The notes beneath the pieces were generated by a model. It was not told the DNA's origin, did no database searches, and saw nothing but the letters and a program-made list of their open reading frames with translations. From assembly GCA_009379825.1 (NCBI GenBank), contig WHTA01000008.1:62001-126000 (forward strand): 64,000 nucleotides of DNA, in the 5' to 3' direction. Of the stretch, positions 47,001 to 57,513 are shown one piece after another. The stretch's first letter is position 1; each line of letters begins with the position of its first letter. The position numbers and the translations under genes are program-made. This DNA comes from Streptosporangiales bacterium (lineage in GTDB: Bacteria; Actinomycetota; Actinomycetes; Streptosporangiales; WHST01).

Positions 47001-47785
47001 CCACGGCGTTGCTCGACATCCGCGGGCTCACCAAGGACTTCGACGGAGTCCGGGCGGTGGACGACCTCGACCTCGACGTCCGGCCGGGAGAGATTCTCAG
47101 CGTCATCGGACCCAACGGGGCAGGGAAGACGACCCTCTTCAACCTCTTGACCGGGATGATCGCCACTGACAAGGGTGACGTGGTCTTCGACGGGCAAGAC
47201 ATCGTGGGTCTGCGACCGAGCCAGATCATGGCCCACGGAATCGCCCGCACGTTCCAGAACGTGCGCCTGTTCCCCGAGATGACCGTGCGGGAGAACGTCA
47301 TGGTCGCCCGCCACTGCCGCACCCGGTCGGGGCCGCTCAAGGCGATCCTGCGGCCGCGGTCGTTCAGGCGGGAGGAGGAAGAGACCAGGCGCCGGGCAGA
47401 AGAGGCGCTGGCATTCTTCGGCACCCGGCTCACCGGATGGCGCTTCGACATGCCGGCCAACTCGTTGTCTTACGCCAACCGCCGCAGGCTGGAGATCGCC
47501 CGTGCCATGGCCTCGGATGCCAAGTTGCTGCTTCTCGACGAGCCGACCGCGGGCATGAACCCCCGGGAGACCCAAGAACTCACCGAGCTGATCCGGCAGC
47601 TGCGCGACGTCACCGGTACGACGATCATGCTCATCGAGCACGACATGCGGGTCGTGAAGGGTGTCTCTGACCGGGTCGCGGTGCTCGACTACGGGCACAA
47701 GATCGCCGCGGGTTCGTACGAGGACGTGGCCGGCAACGAGCGCGTCATAGAGGCCTACCTCGGCAGAAAGGCGACCCGCGAATGA
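46997..47785 (+). CDS. Liv-type ABC ATPase (LivG)
   Basis: The 262-residue product has Walker A GPNGAGKTTLFNLLTG, IARTFQNVRLFPEMTVRENV (Q-loop), a family-variant signature (LSYANRRRLEIARAM), Walker B LLLLDEPTAGMNP and H-loop LIEHDMRVV. The start is GTG 46997 in a 4-bp GTGA overlap with LivM. Confidence 0.94.
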   Translation: MTTALLDIRGLTKDFDGVRAVDDLDLDVRPGEILSVIGPNGAGKTTLFNLLTGMIATDKGDVVFDGQDIVGLRPSQIMAHGIARTFQNVRLFPEMTVRENVMVARHCRTRSGPLKAILRPRSFRREEEETRRRAEEALAFFGTRLTGWRFDMPANSLSYANRRRLEIARAMASDAKLLLLDEPTAGMNPRETQELTELIRQLRDVTGTTIMLIEHDMRVVKGVSDRVAVLDYGHKIAAGSYEDVAGNERVIEAYLGRKATRE

Positions 47786-48567
47786 GCCCAGCCGTGAACG
47801 ACGGCCTTCCCGCGGAGCAGCCAGAGCCGTCCGACGGGACGGTCACCGAACCACCGCCGATCCTTGCGCTCCGCAACGTAAGCACCCACTACGGCCTGAT
47901 CCAGGTCCTCCGCGATGTCAGCATCGAGATACGTCCAGGGGAGATCGTCTGCCTGCTCGGCGGCAACGCCAGCGGCAAGACCACCACGCTCAGGACCGTC
48001 CTCGGCTACGTGGTCCCCACGAACGGCGACCTCCTGCTCGACGGGAAGCGGGTCAACGGCCTGCGGACCCAGCGACTGGTCGAGGCGGGAATCTCGATGG
48101 TGCCGGAGAACCGGCGGCTGTTCAAGCGCATGACCGTGCGGGAGAACCTCGAGCTCGGCTGCTACCTGCGAGGGAATCGGGCGGAGATCGCCGAGGACTA
48201 CGACCGGGTCTTCACGCTCTTCCCGCGGGTGCAGGAGCGCCTCCGCCAGCGGGCGGGCTCGCTGTCCGGCGGCGAGCAGCAGATGGTGGCGATGGCTCGC
48301 GCCCTCATGGCACGCCCCAGAATCCTGTTGATGGACGAGCCGTCGATGGGCTTGGCACCCGTACTGGTCGAGCACAACTTCGAGCTCATCCAGGAGATCA
48401 ACCGCCAGGGCATGACGATCTTCGTCGTCGAGCAGAACGCGAACATGGCGCTGTCGATCGCACATCGGGGGTACGTGCTCCAGACCGGGCGGATCGTGCT
48501 GTCCGACACTGCCGCGAAGCTGCTCGACAACCCGCAGATGCGCGAGGCCTACCTCGGCGAGCTGTGA
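47782..48567 (+). CDS. Liv-type ABC ATPase (LivF)
   Basis: The 261-residue product has Walker A LGGNASGKTTTLRTVLG, MVPENRRLFKRMTVRENLEL, signature LSGGEQQMVAMARAL and Walker B ILLMDEPSMGLAP. Walker A has Asn-Ala-Ser rather than the common Asn-Gly-Ala before GKT, a mild variation. It overlaps LivG by ATGA. An N-terminal extension of about 25 polar residues precedes the domain. Confidence 0.94.
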   Translation: MSPAVNDGLPAEQPEPSDGTVTEPPPILALRNVSTHYGLIQVLRDVSIEIRPGEIVCLLGGNASGKTTTLRTVLGYVVPTNGDLLLDGKRVNGLRTQRLVEAGISMVPENRRLFKRMTVRENLELGCYLRGNRAEIAEDYDRVFTLFPRVQERLRQRAGSLSGGEQQMVAMARALMARPRILLMDEPSMGLAPVLVEHNFELIQEINRQGMTIFVVEQNANMALSIAHRGYVLQTGRIVLSDTAAKLLDNPQMREAYLGEL

Positions 48568-48619
48568 GCGGCCATGGTGGACTTGTCGCTGACCACACAC
48601 GCTGGACGGGGGGTGTGCC

Positions 48620-50557
48620 GTGCCTGCTGAGACTCGCGGCCGCGAGCATGAACCGACGCTCCCCGTTGGACGGGTCAAGGAGCTGCTGGACGCTGTTACC
48701 ACTGACTCCGAAGCGGACACGGCCTACCTGCTCGCACAACTGAACTTGCCCGTCGACGAGTCCGCCTCCCTGGAAGGCCGCATCCACAACCTGCGCTCGT
48801 CGTTGTCCCGCTGGTGTCGCCGAGGCCAGGAGCTGTCGGCTCTGTTCTCCAGCGCGCGAGCTCGCGGAACTGCGAGACGCCGACGCCTTGTTGCACCGTC
48901 TCGTCGAACGGACGCACGACCTGATGGGCACGGATGTCACATACCTGTCCGAGTTCGACGAGGCCAGCGACGAGCTTCGGGTCCGTTCCACGCTGGGAAC
49001 GGTTGCCCCGGAGTTTCGCGAGCTGCGGGTGCCACCTGGAATGGGTCTTGCCAGCCAGGTCGTGCGCACCCGCTGCCCGCAGTGGACGTCCGCGTACCAC
49101 GACAACCGGAGGATCCCGCACGAGGCCGGGATCGACGCGGCGGTGACCGCCGAGGGGTTGGTGTCGCTGCTCGGGGTACCGCTCGTAGCCGGCGACCGTG
49201 TGCTCGGGGTCCTCTTCGCGGCGAACCGCAGCGAACACGAGTTCACACCGGACGAGATCGCACTGCTGAGCGCGTTCGCCGATCACGCCGCCGTCGTGCT
49301 CCAGACCACGCGGCTGCTCGAGCGCGCGAACGAAGCAGCGGAGGAAGCGAAGCGCGCCAACGCAGTGCTGGCGAGCAACATGACGGCAATGGAGCGCGCC
49401 GGCGTAGTGCACGAGGCGCTCACCACCGTCGTGTTGCAGGGCGGCAGCGTGGACGGTGTCGCCGACACACTCGGCAAGGCGCTGGACCGGCCGGTACTCA
49501 TCCTGGACAGGGAGCTCGTTCCAGTGGCGCAGACCACAACGGAGGGAACGATGTCTGCCGTCGAACAGGACGGTCAGCTCGTTCCTGAAGCGCGTGCCGC
49601 GATCGACGAGAGCAGACACTCCGGACGATGTGTCTTCCTGGCAGGCAACAGCCCGCTTCCCGAGGTCGCCGTGGCGGTCGTGGCCGCCGAGACGTTCCTC
49701 GGTGCGGTACTGGTCGGCCACGGCGAGCTGGAGCTTCGGGCGGTCGAGCAGCGTACGATCGAGCGCGCCGCGCAGATCTCCGCGCTGGTGGCCGTCAAGC
49801 AGGAGGCAGTCGCTGCGGCGGAGGACAGGGTTCGCGGCGAGCTTGTTGCGGACATCCTCCGTGCCGACGCGTCCCGGTGGCAGGAACTCGTCCTGCGCGC
49901 CCGGGCCGCAACGTGCGGCTGGACGACCTGCGGTCCGCGATCGTCGTCGCGCTGCCACTGGAGAGCCGGCGGGTCGCTACGGATGTGCTGCACGGCGTCG
50001 TGCCCACGGCTCTGGTGGGCGAACGCGACGGAATGCTCGCGGTGCTCGCGGCCTCGCCCGACCCGATCGGTACGGCGCGCGAGGTCTGGACCGCTGTGCG
50101 GGGAGCGTTGCAGGTTCCCACCCTGGTCGTCGCCGGCCCGCTGGCACGTTCGGCGGAGACGCTCGGCCGGTGTTACGACGTCGCCCGACGGTGCGTGGAG
50201 CTGTTGCAGAAGCTCGATACCGCAGACACCGCGGTGGACGCGCGAGCCTACGAGCCGTACCTCGCGATGTTCGGTGGCGGCAGTCAGGATCCGTCCGGTT
50301 TCATCGAGTCGACGATCGGGCCGGTATTGCAGTGGGACAGCGAACGAGGGACCGAGCTGTTCACCACTCTGTGCGCCTTCACCGATGCCGGCGGCAGTCC
50401 CACGCCCACCGCCCGCGCGATGCGCGTCCACATCAACACGGTGTCCCAACGGCTGGACCGGATCAGCGCCCTGCTCGGGTCGGACTGGCGCGACCCCGAG
50501 CCACTGTTCCGCATCTCGGTGGCGGCGCGGCTGCACGCCCTCGCCGGGCACGACTGA
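48620..50557 (+). pseudogene. GAF/CdaR/PucR-type regulator, two frameshifts
   Basis: Restored, it is about 645 residues. An N-terminal helical region is followed by a GAF domain (VTYLSEFDEASDELRVRSTL, LLGVPLVAGDRVLGVLFAAN), a CdaR-like GGDEF-related middle (LRSAIVVALPLESRRVATDV), and a C-terminal PucR HTH (ARAMRVHINTVSQRLDRISA). Breaks lie near 48862 (two bases lost from a CGCGCG run, restoring SSARELAELRDADALL) and near 49905 (one base in a C/G run, restoring GRNVRLDDL). It sits between the Liv importer and the HMG-CoA reductase operon and should regulate one or both. The start is GTG 48620. Confidence 0.82.
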
Positions 50558-50578
50558 GCACGACCAGCAGAGATGAGC

Positions 50579-50616
50579 AATTCGCCCATGCCGCGCGGCC
50601 AAAGTATGGGTGATTT
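50579..50616. promoter_or_regulatory. Imperfect inverted repeat upstream of the HMG-CoA reductase operon
   Basis: AATTCGCCCAT (50579-50589) and ATGGGTGATTT (50606-50616) match at 9 of 11 positions as inverted arms with 16 bp between. The repeat lies 70 bp before the HMG-CoA reductase start and after the PucR-type gene, a natural place for that regulator's site. Confidence 0.4.
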
Positions 50617-50686
50617 ACCTATGTGCGTTGCGTAACTCACTCCCTAGTGTTGCTGGCTACCGAGACGGCCAGCGTAGGAGGTTCGC

Positions 50687-51964
50687 GTGACGACACAGAG
50701 CAGGTTGCCGGAGTTTCGGAACGAGTCTCCCGCGGACCGGCGGATGTTGGTCGCCAAGAACACCGGTGCAGCTCCCGAGGATCTCGACGCACTGACCCTG
50801 GACGCGGGCCTCACCGTCGAGCAAGCCGACCTCATGATCGAGAACGTCGTCGGCGTGTTCGGTGTACCGATGGGTGTGGCCACCACCTTCACCGTCAACG
50901 GCGCGGATGTGTTGGTGCCGATGGTCACGGAGGAGCCCTCCGTGGTCGCCGCGGCGAGCAACGCAGCACGGATCGCACGTGTTCGCGGCGGTTTCCACAC
51001 CTCCAGCTCCGAGCCGATCATGCAGGCACAGGTCCAGGTGCTGGACGTCGCCGACCCCGACGGCGCACGGTTGCGGCTACTGGAGGGCCGTACGGATCTG
51101 ATCCAGCTGGCCAACGAGCAGGACCCCCAGCTCGTCGCGCTCGGCGGCGGCGTGCGTGACCTGTCAGTACGGATCGTCGACGCCCGCCCGAGCCGTTACG
51201 TGGTACTCCACCTCGTCGTGGACGTGCGCGATGCCATGGGCGCCAACGCCGTCAACACGATGGCGGAGGCCGTGGCCACCAGGGTCGGCGAGATCGCCGG
51301 CGGCAGAGTGCTCCTGCGGATCCTGACCAACAAGGCCGATACCAGGCTGGCCCGCGCACGGGCCGTCTTCGACGCCGCTGCGCTCGGCGGGCCCGAGGTA
51401 GTGCGCGACATCGTGCATGCAGCCGGTCTCGCCGAGGCCGATCCGTACCGGGCTGCCACCCACAACAAGGGCATCATGAACGGGATCACCGCCGTCGTGC
51501 TGGCAACCGGGAACGACACCCGCGCGGTCGAGGCCGGCGCACACTCGCATGCGGTCGGTAGCGCTGGACGCTATTCCGCACTCTCGCGATTCGAGGTCAA
51601 CAGCGAGAACGACCTCGTCGGGACCCTCGAGCTGCCGATGCCGGTCGGGTTGGTCGGTGGCGCGACCAAGGTCCACCCCGCTGCCCAGGCTGCTGTGCGG
51701 ATGCTCGGTGTGGCCTCGGCGCACGAGCTGGCCGAGATCATCACCGCGGTAGGGCTGGCGCAGAACCTGGCCGCGCTGCGTGCTCTGGCCACCGAAGGCA
51801 TCCAACGTGGCCATATGTCGCTGCATGCGCGCAACATCACGGTCGCCGCGGGTGCCGCTGCCGATGAGCTGCCGCATGTGGTGAGCCGTCTGGTCGCCGA
51901 GGGCGCCGTGCGTGCCGATCGCGCCGAGCAGGTACTCGCCGACCTCAGAACGCGAAACGGCTGA
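50687..51964 (+). CDS. mvaA: Class II (degradative-type) hydroxymethylglutaryl-CoA reductase
   Basis: The 425-residue product has the class II substrate motif IENVVGVFGVPMGVA, catalytic Glu83 (TEEPSVVAAAS), the cofactor segment DAMGANAVNTMAE, Lys261 (THNKGIMNGI), Asp277 (ATGNDTRAVEAGAH) and His in GHMSLHARN. In bacteria such as Pseudomonas mevalonii this class oxidises mevalonate to HMG-CoA; in others it works biosynthetically. TAGGAGG precedes GTG 50687. No other mevalonate-pathway gene and no HMG-CoA lyase is in the window. It is followed by hyuA, hyuB, a CoA-transferase and a crotonase on the same strand. Confidence 0.93.
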   Translation: MTTQSRLPEFRNESPADRRMLVAKNTGAAPEDLDALTLDAGLTVEQADLMIENVVGVFGVPMGVATTFTVNGADVLVPMVTEEPSVVAAASNAARIARVRGGFHTSSSEPIMQAQVQVLDVADPDGARLRLLEGRTDLIQLANEQDPQLVALGGGVRDLSVRIVDARPSRYVVLHLVVDVRDAMGANAVNTMAEAVATRVGEIAGGRVLLRILTNKADTRLARARAVFDAAALGGPEVVRDIVHAAGLAEADPYRAATHNKGIMNGITAVVLATGNDTRAVEAGAHSHAVGSAGRYSALSRFEVNSENDLVGTLELPMPVGLVGGATKVHPAAQAAVRMLGVASAHELAEIITAVGLAQNLAALRALATEGIQRGHMSLHARNITVAAGAAADELPHVVSRLVAEGAVRADRAEQVLADLRTRNG

Positions 51965-52022
51965 GCGCCCGCTCACACGTAGCTCGGGACGCCGACACCG
52001 ACAGTCAAAGGAGACCACAGCC

Positions 52023-54076
52023 ATGACTCTGCACGTGGGTATCGACGTAGGCGGAACGTTCACCGACGCGGTCGCCATTCACGACGGGCGAGCCGTTCGC
52101 GGCAAGGCGTTCTCGACGCCCGACGTGACGACGGGGATCCTCGACGCGCTCGCCGTGCTCGAAGACCGGATCGGCCTGACCGGCGATAATTTCTATCCCC
52201 GGATCGACCGCTTCGTCCTCGGCAACACGACCGTCACCAACGCCGTCGACGAGCACAAGTACGCGGCCGTGGGCTTGCTCACCACGGAAGGATTCCGCGA
52301 CAGCCTGCGGATCGCCCGGTCCGCGCGGGACGACGAGCATGATCCCCACAAGATGTCCGCGCCGCCGGACATCATCGACCGCAGACGCATCGTCGAAGTA
52401 CCGGAGCGCGTCGACGCCCACGGCGACGTGCTCGTGCCGCTGCGCGACGACGCCATCCGCACCGTGGTCGAGGATGTCCTCGCGACCGGCGCCGAGTCGG
52501 TCGCGGTGTGCCTGCTGTGGTCCTTCCGCAACGCCAGCCACGAGAACGCGATCGGCGAGTACCTGAGCACCCACCACCCGAACGTGCCGTACTCGCTTTC
52601 GAGTGCACTGACTCCGGTCTACCGCGAGTACGAGCGGATGGTGACGACCACTCTGGACGCAGCCGTCAAGCCAATCGTGGCGCAGCACTTCGATCAGCTG
52701 GCTGCCGACCTGGCCGCGCGCGGCCTGCGCACCCGCGTCCAGATCATGCAAGTGCATGGCGGCTTCCTGTCCGTATCGGAGACCAGCAAGGCACCGATCG
52801 CCATGTTCAACTCCGGCCCGGTCGGTGGTGTCACCGGCGCGCGACTGCTCGGTCAGCAGCTCGGGCGTGACCAGGTCCTCACCACCGACATGGGTGGCAC
52901 GAGCCTGGATGCTGTGGCAATCATCGATGACGAGTTCCGGGTACTGCCTCGCGCGGAGATCGGCGGGCTACCGACCAGCCTGACGGCCGTGGACATCGAG
53001 ACCATTGGCGCCGGTGGCGGCAGTATCGCCTGGGTCGACGGGCGCGGCGTGATGCGGGTCGGCCCGCAGAGCGCCGGGTCGACGCCAGGTCCAGCCTGCT
53101 ATGGCAAGGGCGGCGACCGCCCCACGGTCACCACGCCGCGTTGGCGCTCGGTCTGCTCAACCCCGACTATTACCTCGGCGGCAGCGTCACCCTCTACGAA
53201 GACAAGGCGAAGGACGCGATAAGACGCCGCCTTGCCGAGCCGCTGGGCCTCTCCGAGGACGCCGCCGCGCACGGCGTCTACCGGTTGGCCGTCTCGCAGA
53301 TGGCCAACGCGGTACGCAAGATCACTGTCAACCGCGGGCACGACCCCCGCGAGTTCACCCTCGTCGGTTTCGACGGAGCCTGCGGCCTCTTCGCCGCGGC
53401 AATCGCCGCAGAGATCGGCGTCGGTGAGGTGATCGTCCCACGCAACGCTGCCGTGTTCTCCGCCTACGGGCTGCTGCACGCCGACTCGATCTTCTCCGCC
53501 GTGCAGACCACGCCGTGGACGATGTCGGAGCCGGCCGCCGACCTGGAGAAGGAGTTCGCAGCGCTGGAAGAGCGTGCGTACAGGTGGTTCGACGACGAGG
53601 CCATCCCGGAAGAGCGGCGCGAGCTGTACCGCGAGGCCGACATGAAGTTCGTCGGCCAGATCTTCGAGGTCACCACGCGACTGCCGCGCAAGACCTTCGG
53701 TGAAGAGGACAAGGAACTGTTGCGCCAGCGGTTCATCGAGGATTACGAAGCCGAGTTCGGCACCGGCACCGCATGGACGGAGGCAGAGATCCTGCTGGTC
53801 AACTCCCGCGTCAAGGCGATCGGGCGTACCGAGGCCCAACAGGTCACCGAGACCGGTTTCGGTGCCGAGCAGCACGTGAGCAGCACCAGGGAGAGCGTCG
53901 ACCCAGCCACCGGGCAGCGTCACCTCCTCCAGGTGCACCGCGGGTCCAGCACGCTCGGCAAGGCCGACGGACCGTGCCTGATCGAAGAGCCGGACACAAC
54001 CGTGCACGTCCCGACCGGAGCGACGGCCGAGCTCACCGACGGAGGTCATTTCGTCATCCGTCTCGACGCCGAGTGA
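52023..54076 (+). pseudogene. HyuA-like subunit (oxoprolinase/hydantoinase A, acetone-carboxylase beta-like), one frameshift
   Basis: The 5' frame has the ASKHA phosphate motif GIDVGGTFTDAVA, GNTTVTNAVDEHK, ADLAARGLRTRVQIMQ and PGPACYGKGGDRPTV. The 3' frame has LGLLNPDYYLGGSVTLYEDK and the C-terminal domain ending FVIRLDAE. One G missing near 53130 (ACC-ACGCC) separates them; adding it restores TVTDAALALGLLNP and a 684-residue protein of normal length. HyuA subunits bind ATP and act with HyuB in ATP-dependent lactam opening or carboxylation. AAAGGAG precedes ATG 52023. Confidence 0.86.
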
Positions 54077-54124
54077 TAGGCCGACCGCCAGCCGCATGCG
54101 ACCACAACCGTTGAAGGAGACGCC

Positions 54125-56290
54125 ATGAGCTCAACCCACGTCCCGGCCGGGTACGACCCAGTGACCTTGGAAGTGCTCCGGATGCGCCTGGACTCCATCG
54201 TCGAGGAGATGGGCAGCGCAATGATCCGGTCATCCGGGTCGCCGGTCATCACGGAGTCAGGAGACTTCAACACCGCGTTGTTCGACCCGGAAGGAAAGAT
54301 CTACTCCTACTCGGACTTCGTCCAGTTCCACATCGGATCAGGCAGCGTCGCGGTACAGAATCTCGTCGAGGAGATCGAGGGCGAGCCGTTGTACCCCGGC
54401 GACGCGTTCATCTCGAACGACCCGCACACTGCTGGCGCGGCGCATCCGCCGGACACGAACGTCATCTCACCGATCTTCTACGGCGACGAGCTCATCGGCT
54501 GGGCCCAGTCCCAGGCACACCTGGTGGACGTGGGCGGCATGACACCGGGCGGTTTCGCCCCAGGAGCATACGACTGCTACAGCGAGGCGCTGCGGCTCCC
54601 GCCGGGCGTGAAGGTCTTCGAACGCGGCCAGCCCATCGGGTGGGTACGTCGCATGCTGTTGAACAACGTCCGGGTACCGACGCTGTTCTGGAACGACGTG
54701 CGCAGTCTGGTCGCTAGCAACAACACGGGCATCCGCCGACTGTGCGCCACCGTTGAGGAGTTCGGCCTCGACACCTTCAAGGAGTACACCCGTGCCAACT
54801 TCGCTATTGCGGAGCGCGTGGTGCGCGAGCGCATTGCCCTGCTCGCCGACGGCGTGTACGAGGCCGACGAATGGACCGAGCACAACGGGCACGTCGACGA
54901 GCTCTACCGCGTGCACTGCACCATGACCAAGTCGGGCGACCAGATCACCATGGACTTCAGCGGGTCGAGTCCCCAGACCGACGGATTCATCAACCTCAGC
55001 TACGGGACCCTGGTAGGCAGTGTCGCCAGTGCTCTCGTGCCGATCCTGGCATGGGACGTCCCGTTCAACGAAGGTGTGATGACCGCATGCAAGGTGGTGG
55101 CCGAGCGCGGCTCCTTGGTCAATCCCGTACCACCCGCCCCGATCAGCAACGGGCACCTGACCACCGGAGCCCGGGTGAGCCGGCTGGTCACCAAGCTGCT
55201 CAACGAAGCGGCGAGGAACAGTGACCATGAACGCGTCCGTGCCCGAACCCAGGGTGTCTGGGCGGACTCGTGGACGGGCGGGATCTCGGCGGGTACCCGC
55301 GACGACGGCGAGTACTTCGTGCTGTTCAACATGGACGGCGGCGGCATGGGCACAGGCGCACAACCGGTGGCCGACGGTCTCGACTGCGGCGGGATGATGA
55401 CGCAGGTCAACAACGCGCTGCCCGACGTCGAGATGAACGAGATGCTGTACCCGGTCCTGTACCTGTGGAAGCGTCTCAACACCGCCAGTGCGGGACATGG
55501 CGCACACCGCGGCGGGTTGGGACACGAGTTCGCCTGGACACTGCACGGAGCGCCCAAGGTGACTCAGACGGTGTTCGCGCCGAACGCGCAGGTGGTCGCC
55601 GACGGCTTCGGCGGCGGGCTGCCCGGCGGGGGCAGCGGGCACGCGGTCCGGCGCGGGACCAACATCAACGATCTGATCACCGAGGGGACCGTTCCGAACG
55701 AGACCACGCTCACCGAGAGCTCACGGCAACTGCTGGAGATCAACCAGCAGGACGTCACGATCGACGCCAGCGACGTGTTCGTGCAATGGGTCGCAGGCGG
55801 CGGCGGTTACGGTGACCCGCTGCTGCGGGAGCCCGGGCGGGTCGCGTCGGATGTAGCCGACGGCTACGTCAGCGAGCGGGTTGCGTCAACGGTCTACGGA
55901 GTCGTGCTGGACGAAGAGGGTGTCGTCGACGTCGAGACAACCGACCAGCGGCGGACCGCGATACGCACCGAGCGGCTCGCGGGGCAGATCCCGACGGCGA
56001 GCGTCGAGGCCTCGGCGACCGCGGAGGACTCCGCGCCACGGTGGAACGGTGCGCATTGGTACTGCCCGGCCAGCGGCGCCCGGCTAGGGGACGGACAGGA
56101 CTGGCGGACGGATGTGCTCACCCGCACCAGCGTGGCTGCACAGCACCTCGGCGAGCTTGGCGTACGGGTCCGCCCGCGGGATCATGAACCGGCAGTGCTG
56201 ATCGACGAGCTCATCAGTCCCGCCTGCGGCACGTTGCTCGAGACTCGCATCCGGGTGGAGTCGAGCGCGAAGGAGGACGTGGCACCATGA
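54125..56290 (+). CDS. HyuB-like subunit (hydantoinase B/oxoprolinase) with a Cys-containing C-terminal extension
   Basis: The 721-residue product has the HyuB core (VTLEVLRMRLDSIVEEMGSA, GDAFISNDPHTAGAAHPPDT, RGGLGHEFAWTLHGA, GGGGYGDPLLREPGRV). The core ends near residue 590. The last 130 residues are additional: a linker, then WYCPASGARLGDG (Cys647) and ISPACGTLLETRI (Cys701). A similar Cys-bearing small domain occurs in acetone/acetophenone carboxylase systems, so this pair may be a carboxylase rather than a hydantoinase. It overlaps the CoA-transferase gene by 4 bp. Confidence 0.88.
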   Translation: MSSTHVPAGYDPVTLEVLRMRLDSIVEEMGSAMIRSSGSPVITESGDFNTALFDPEGKIYSYSDFVQFHIGSGSVAVQNLVEEIEGEPLYPGDAFISNDPHTAGAAHPPDTNVISPIFYGDELIGWAQSQAHLVDVGGMTPGGFAPGAYDCYSEALRLPPGVKVFERGQPIGWVRRMLLNNVRVPTLFWNDVRSLVASNNTGIRRLCATVEEFGLDTFKEYTRANFAIAERVVRERIALLADGVYEADEWTEHNGHVDELYRVHCTMTKSGDQITMDFSGSSPQTDGFINLSYGTLVGSVASALVPILAWDVPFNEGVMTACKVVAERGSLVNPVPPAPISNGHLTTGARVSRLVTKLLNEAARNSDHERVRARTQGVWADSWTGGISAGTRDDGEYFVLFNMDGGGMGTGAQPVADGLDCGGMMTQVNNALPDVEMNEMLYPVLYLWKRLNTASAGHGAHRGGLGHEFAWTLHGAPKVTQTVFAPNAQVVADGFGGGLPGGGSGHAVRRGTNINDLITEGTVPNETTLTESSRQLLEINQQDVTIDASDVFVQWVAGGGGYGDPLLREPGRVASDVADGYVSERVASTVYGVVLDEEGVVDVETTDQRRTAIRTERLAGQIPTASVEASATAEDSAPRWNGAHWYCPASGARLGDGQDWRTDVLTRTSVAAQHLGELGVRVRPRDHEPAVLIDELISPACGTLLETRIRVESSAKEDVAP

Positions 56291-57513
56291 CCGCCGATAC
56301 GCCCTCGCGGGGACCGCTGGCAGGAGTGGTGGTACTCGACGTCACCCGTGTGGTCGCGGGACCGTTCTGCTCGATGATCCTGGCCGACCTCGGCGCGACG
56401 GTGATCAAGATCGAGCGACCTGGGGAATCAGACTACGCAAGGGACTTTCCGCCGTTCCTCGAATCCGACACCGGTGAACGGTTCAGCGCCTTCTTCGCCC
56501 AGTACAACCGCAACAAGCTCGGCCTCACCCTCGACCTCGGCAATGCCGAAGGCAAGGACCTGTTGAAGCGGCTCGCGGAACGGGCCGACGTGCTGATCGA
56601 GAACTTCCGCCCAGGCACCATGGACAAGCTCGGGCTCGGGTACTCCCAGCTGAGCGAGGTCAACCCGAGGCTCGTCTACACGGCGATCTCCGGGTTCGGG
56701 CAGACGGGCCCGTACCGACGGCGCCCGGCGTTCGACAACAGCGCACAGGCAGCGGGTGGTCTGTGGTCGATCAACGGTTACCCCGATCGGCCACCGGTAA
56801 GGGTCGGCACGATCATCGGGGACCTGTCGGCAACCATGTACGCGGTGATCGGCACACTCGCCGCACTGCGGCACGCCGAGCGAACCGGCGAGGGCCAGCT
56901 GGTGGACGTCGCGCAGCAGGACTCAGTGCTGTCGCCGACCGAGAACGCCGTGGTGTCGTACACCGTGGACGGGAAGGTCGCAGCGCCGCTGGGCAACGCC
57001 CACCCCTTCGTCCGGCCGTACGAGCTCTACCCCTGCAAGGACGGTTGCGTGTTCTTCGGCGGGTACACGGACAAGTTCTGGAGGCTCAGCTGCGCCATGT
57101 TCGGTGAACCCGAGGTCGCCGACGACCCGGAGATCGACACCATGACGAAGCGTTTCGACGCGGACGTCTACGAACGTCGCGTCCGGCCAACGCTCAACAG
57201 GTGGCTCGCTGACCGCACCCGCGCAGAACTGGAAGAGCTGGCCGGTGACCAGGTGCCGCTGACGGCCATCAAGGACATCGGTGACGTCGTCAACGACCCG
57301 CACGTCAGGGCTCGGAACATGATCGTCGACGTCGACTACCCCGACTTCGGCTCGCTGGAGATGTTCGGCCAACCGATCCACCTCGGCGTGACTCCTGCCC
57401 AACCACGTGGGCTCGCGCCACAGCCAGGCGAGCACACCGGCATGCTGCTGCGCGGCATGCTCGGCATCTCCGAGGAGTCGATCGTGCAGCTTCGGGAGTC
57501 TGGGGTGGTGTGA
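56287..57513 (+). CDS. CaiB/BaiF family class III CoA-transferase
   Basis: The 408-residue product has the N-terminal LDVTRVVAGPFCSMILADLG and VIKIERPGESDYARD, and ADVLIENFRPGTMDKLGLGY. The active-site Asp150 is in RPAFDNSAQA, the residue that forms the acyl-aspartyl intermediate. It moves CoA between acids, so the pathway runs through a free acid that is activated here. It overlaps hyuB by ATGA and directly abuts the crotonase gene. Confidence 0.93.
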   Translation: MTADTPSRGPLAGVVVLDVTRVVAGPFCSMILADLGATVIKIERPGESDYARDFPPFLESDTGERFSAFFAQYNRNKLGLTLDLGNAEGKDLLKRLAERADVLIENFRPGTMDKLGLGYSQLSEVNPRLVYTAISGFGQTGPYRRRPAFDNSAQAAGGLWSINGYPDRPPVRVGTIIGDLSATMYAVIGTLAALRHAERTGEGQLVDVAQQDSVLSPTENAVVSYTVDGKVAAPLGNAHPFVRPYELYPCKDGCVFFGGYTDKFWRLSCAMFGEPEVADDPEIDTMTKRFDADVYERRVRPTLNRWLADRTRAELEELAGDQVPLTAIKDIGDVVNDPHVRARNMIVDVDYPDFGSLEMFGQPIHLGVTPAQPRGLAPQPGEHTGMLLRGMLGISEESIVQLRESGVV

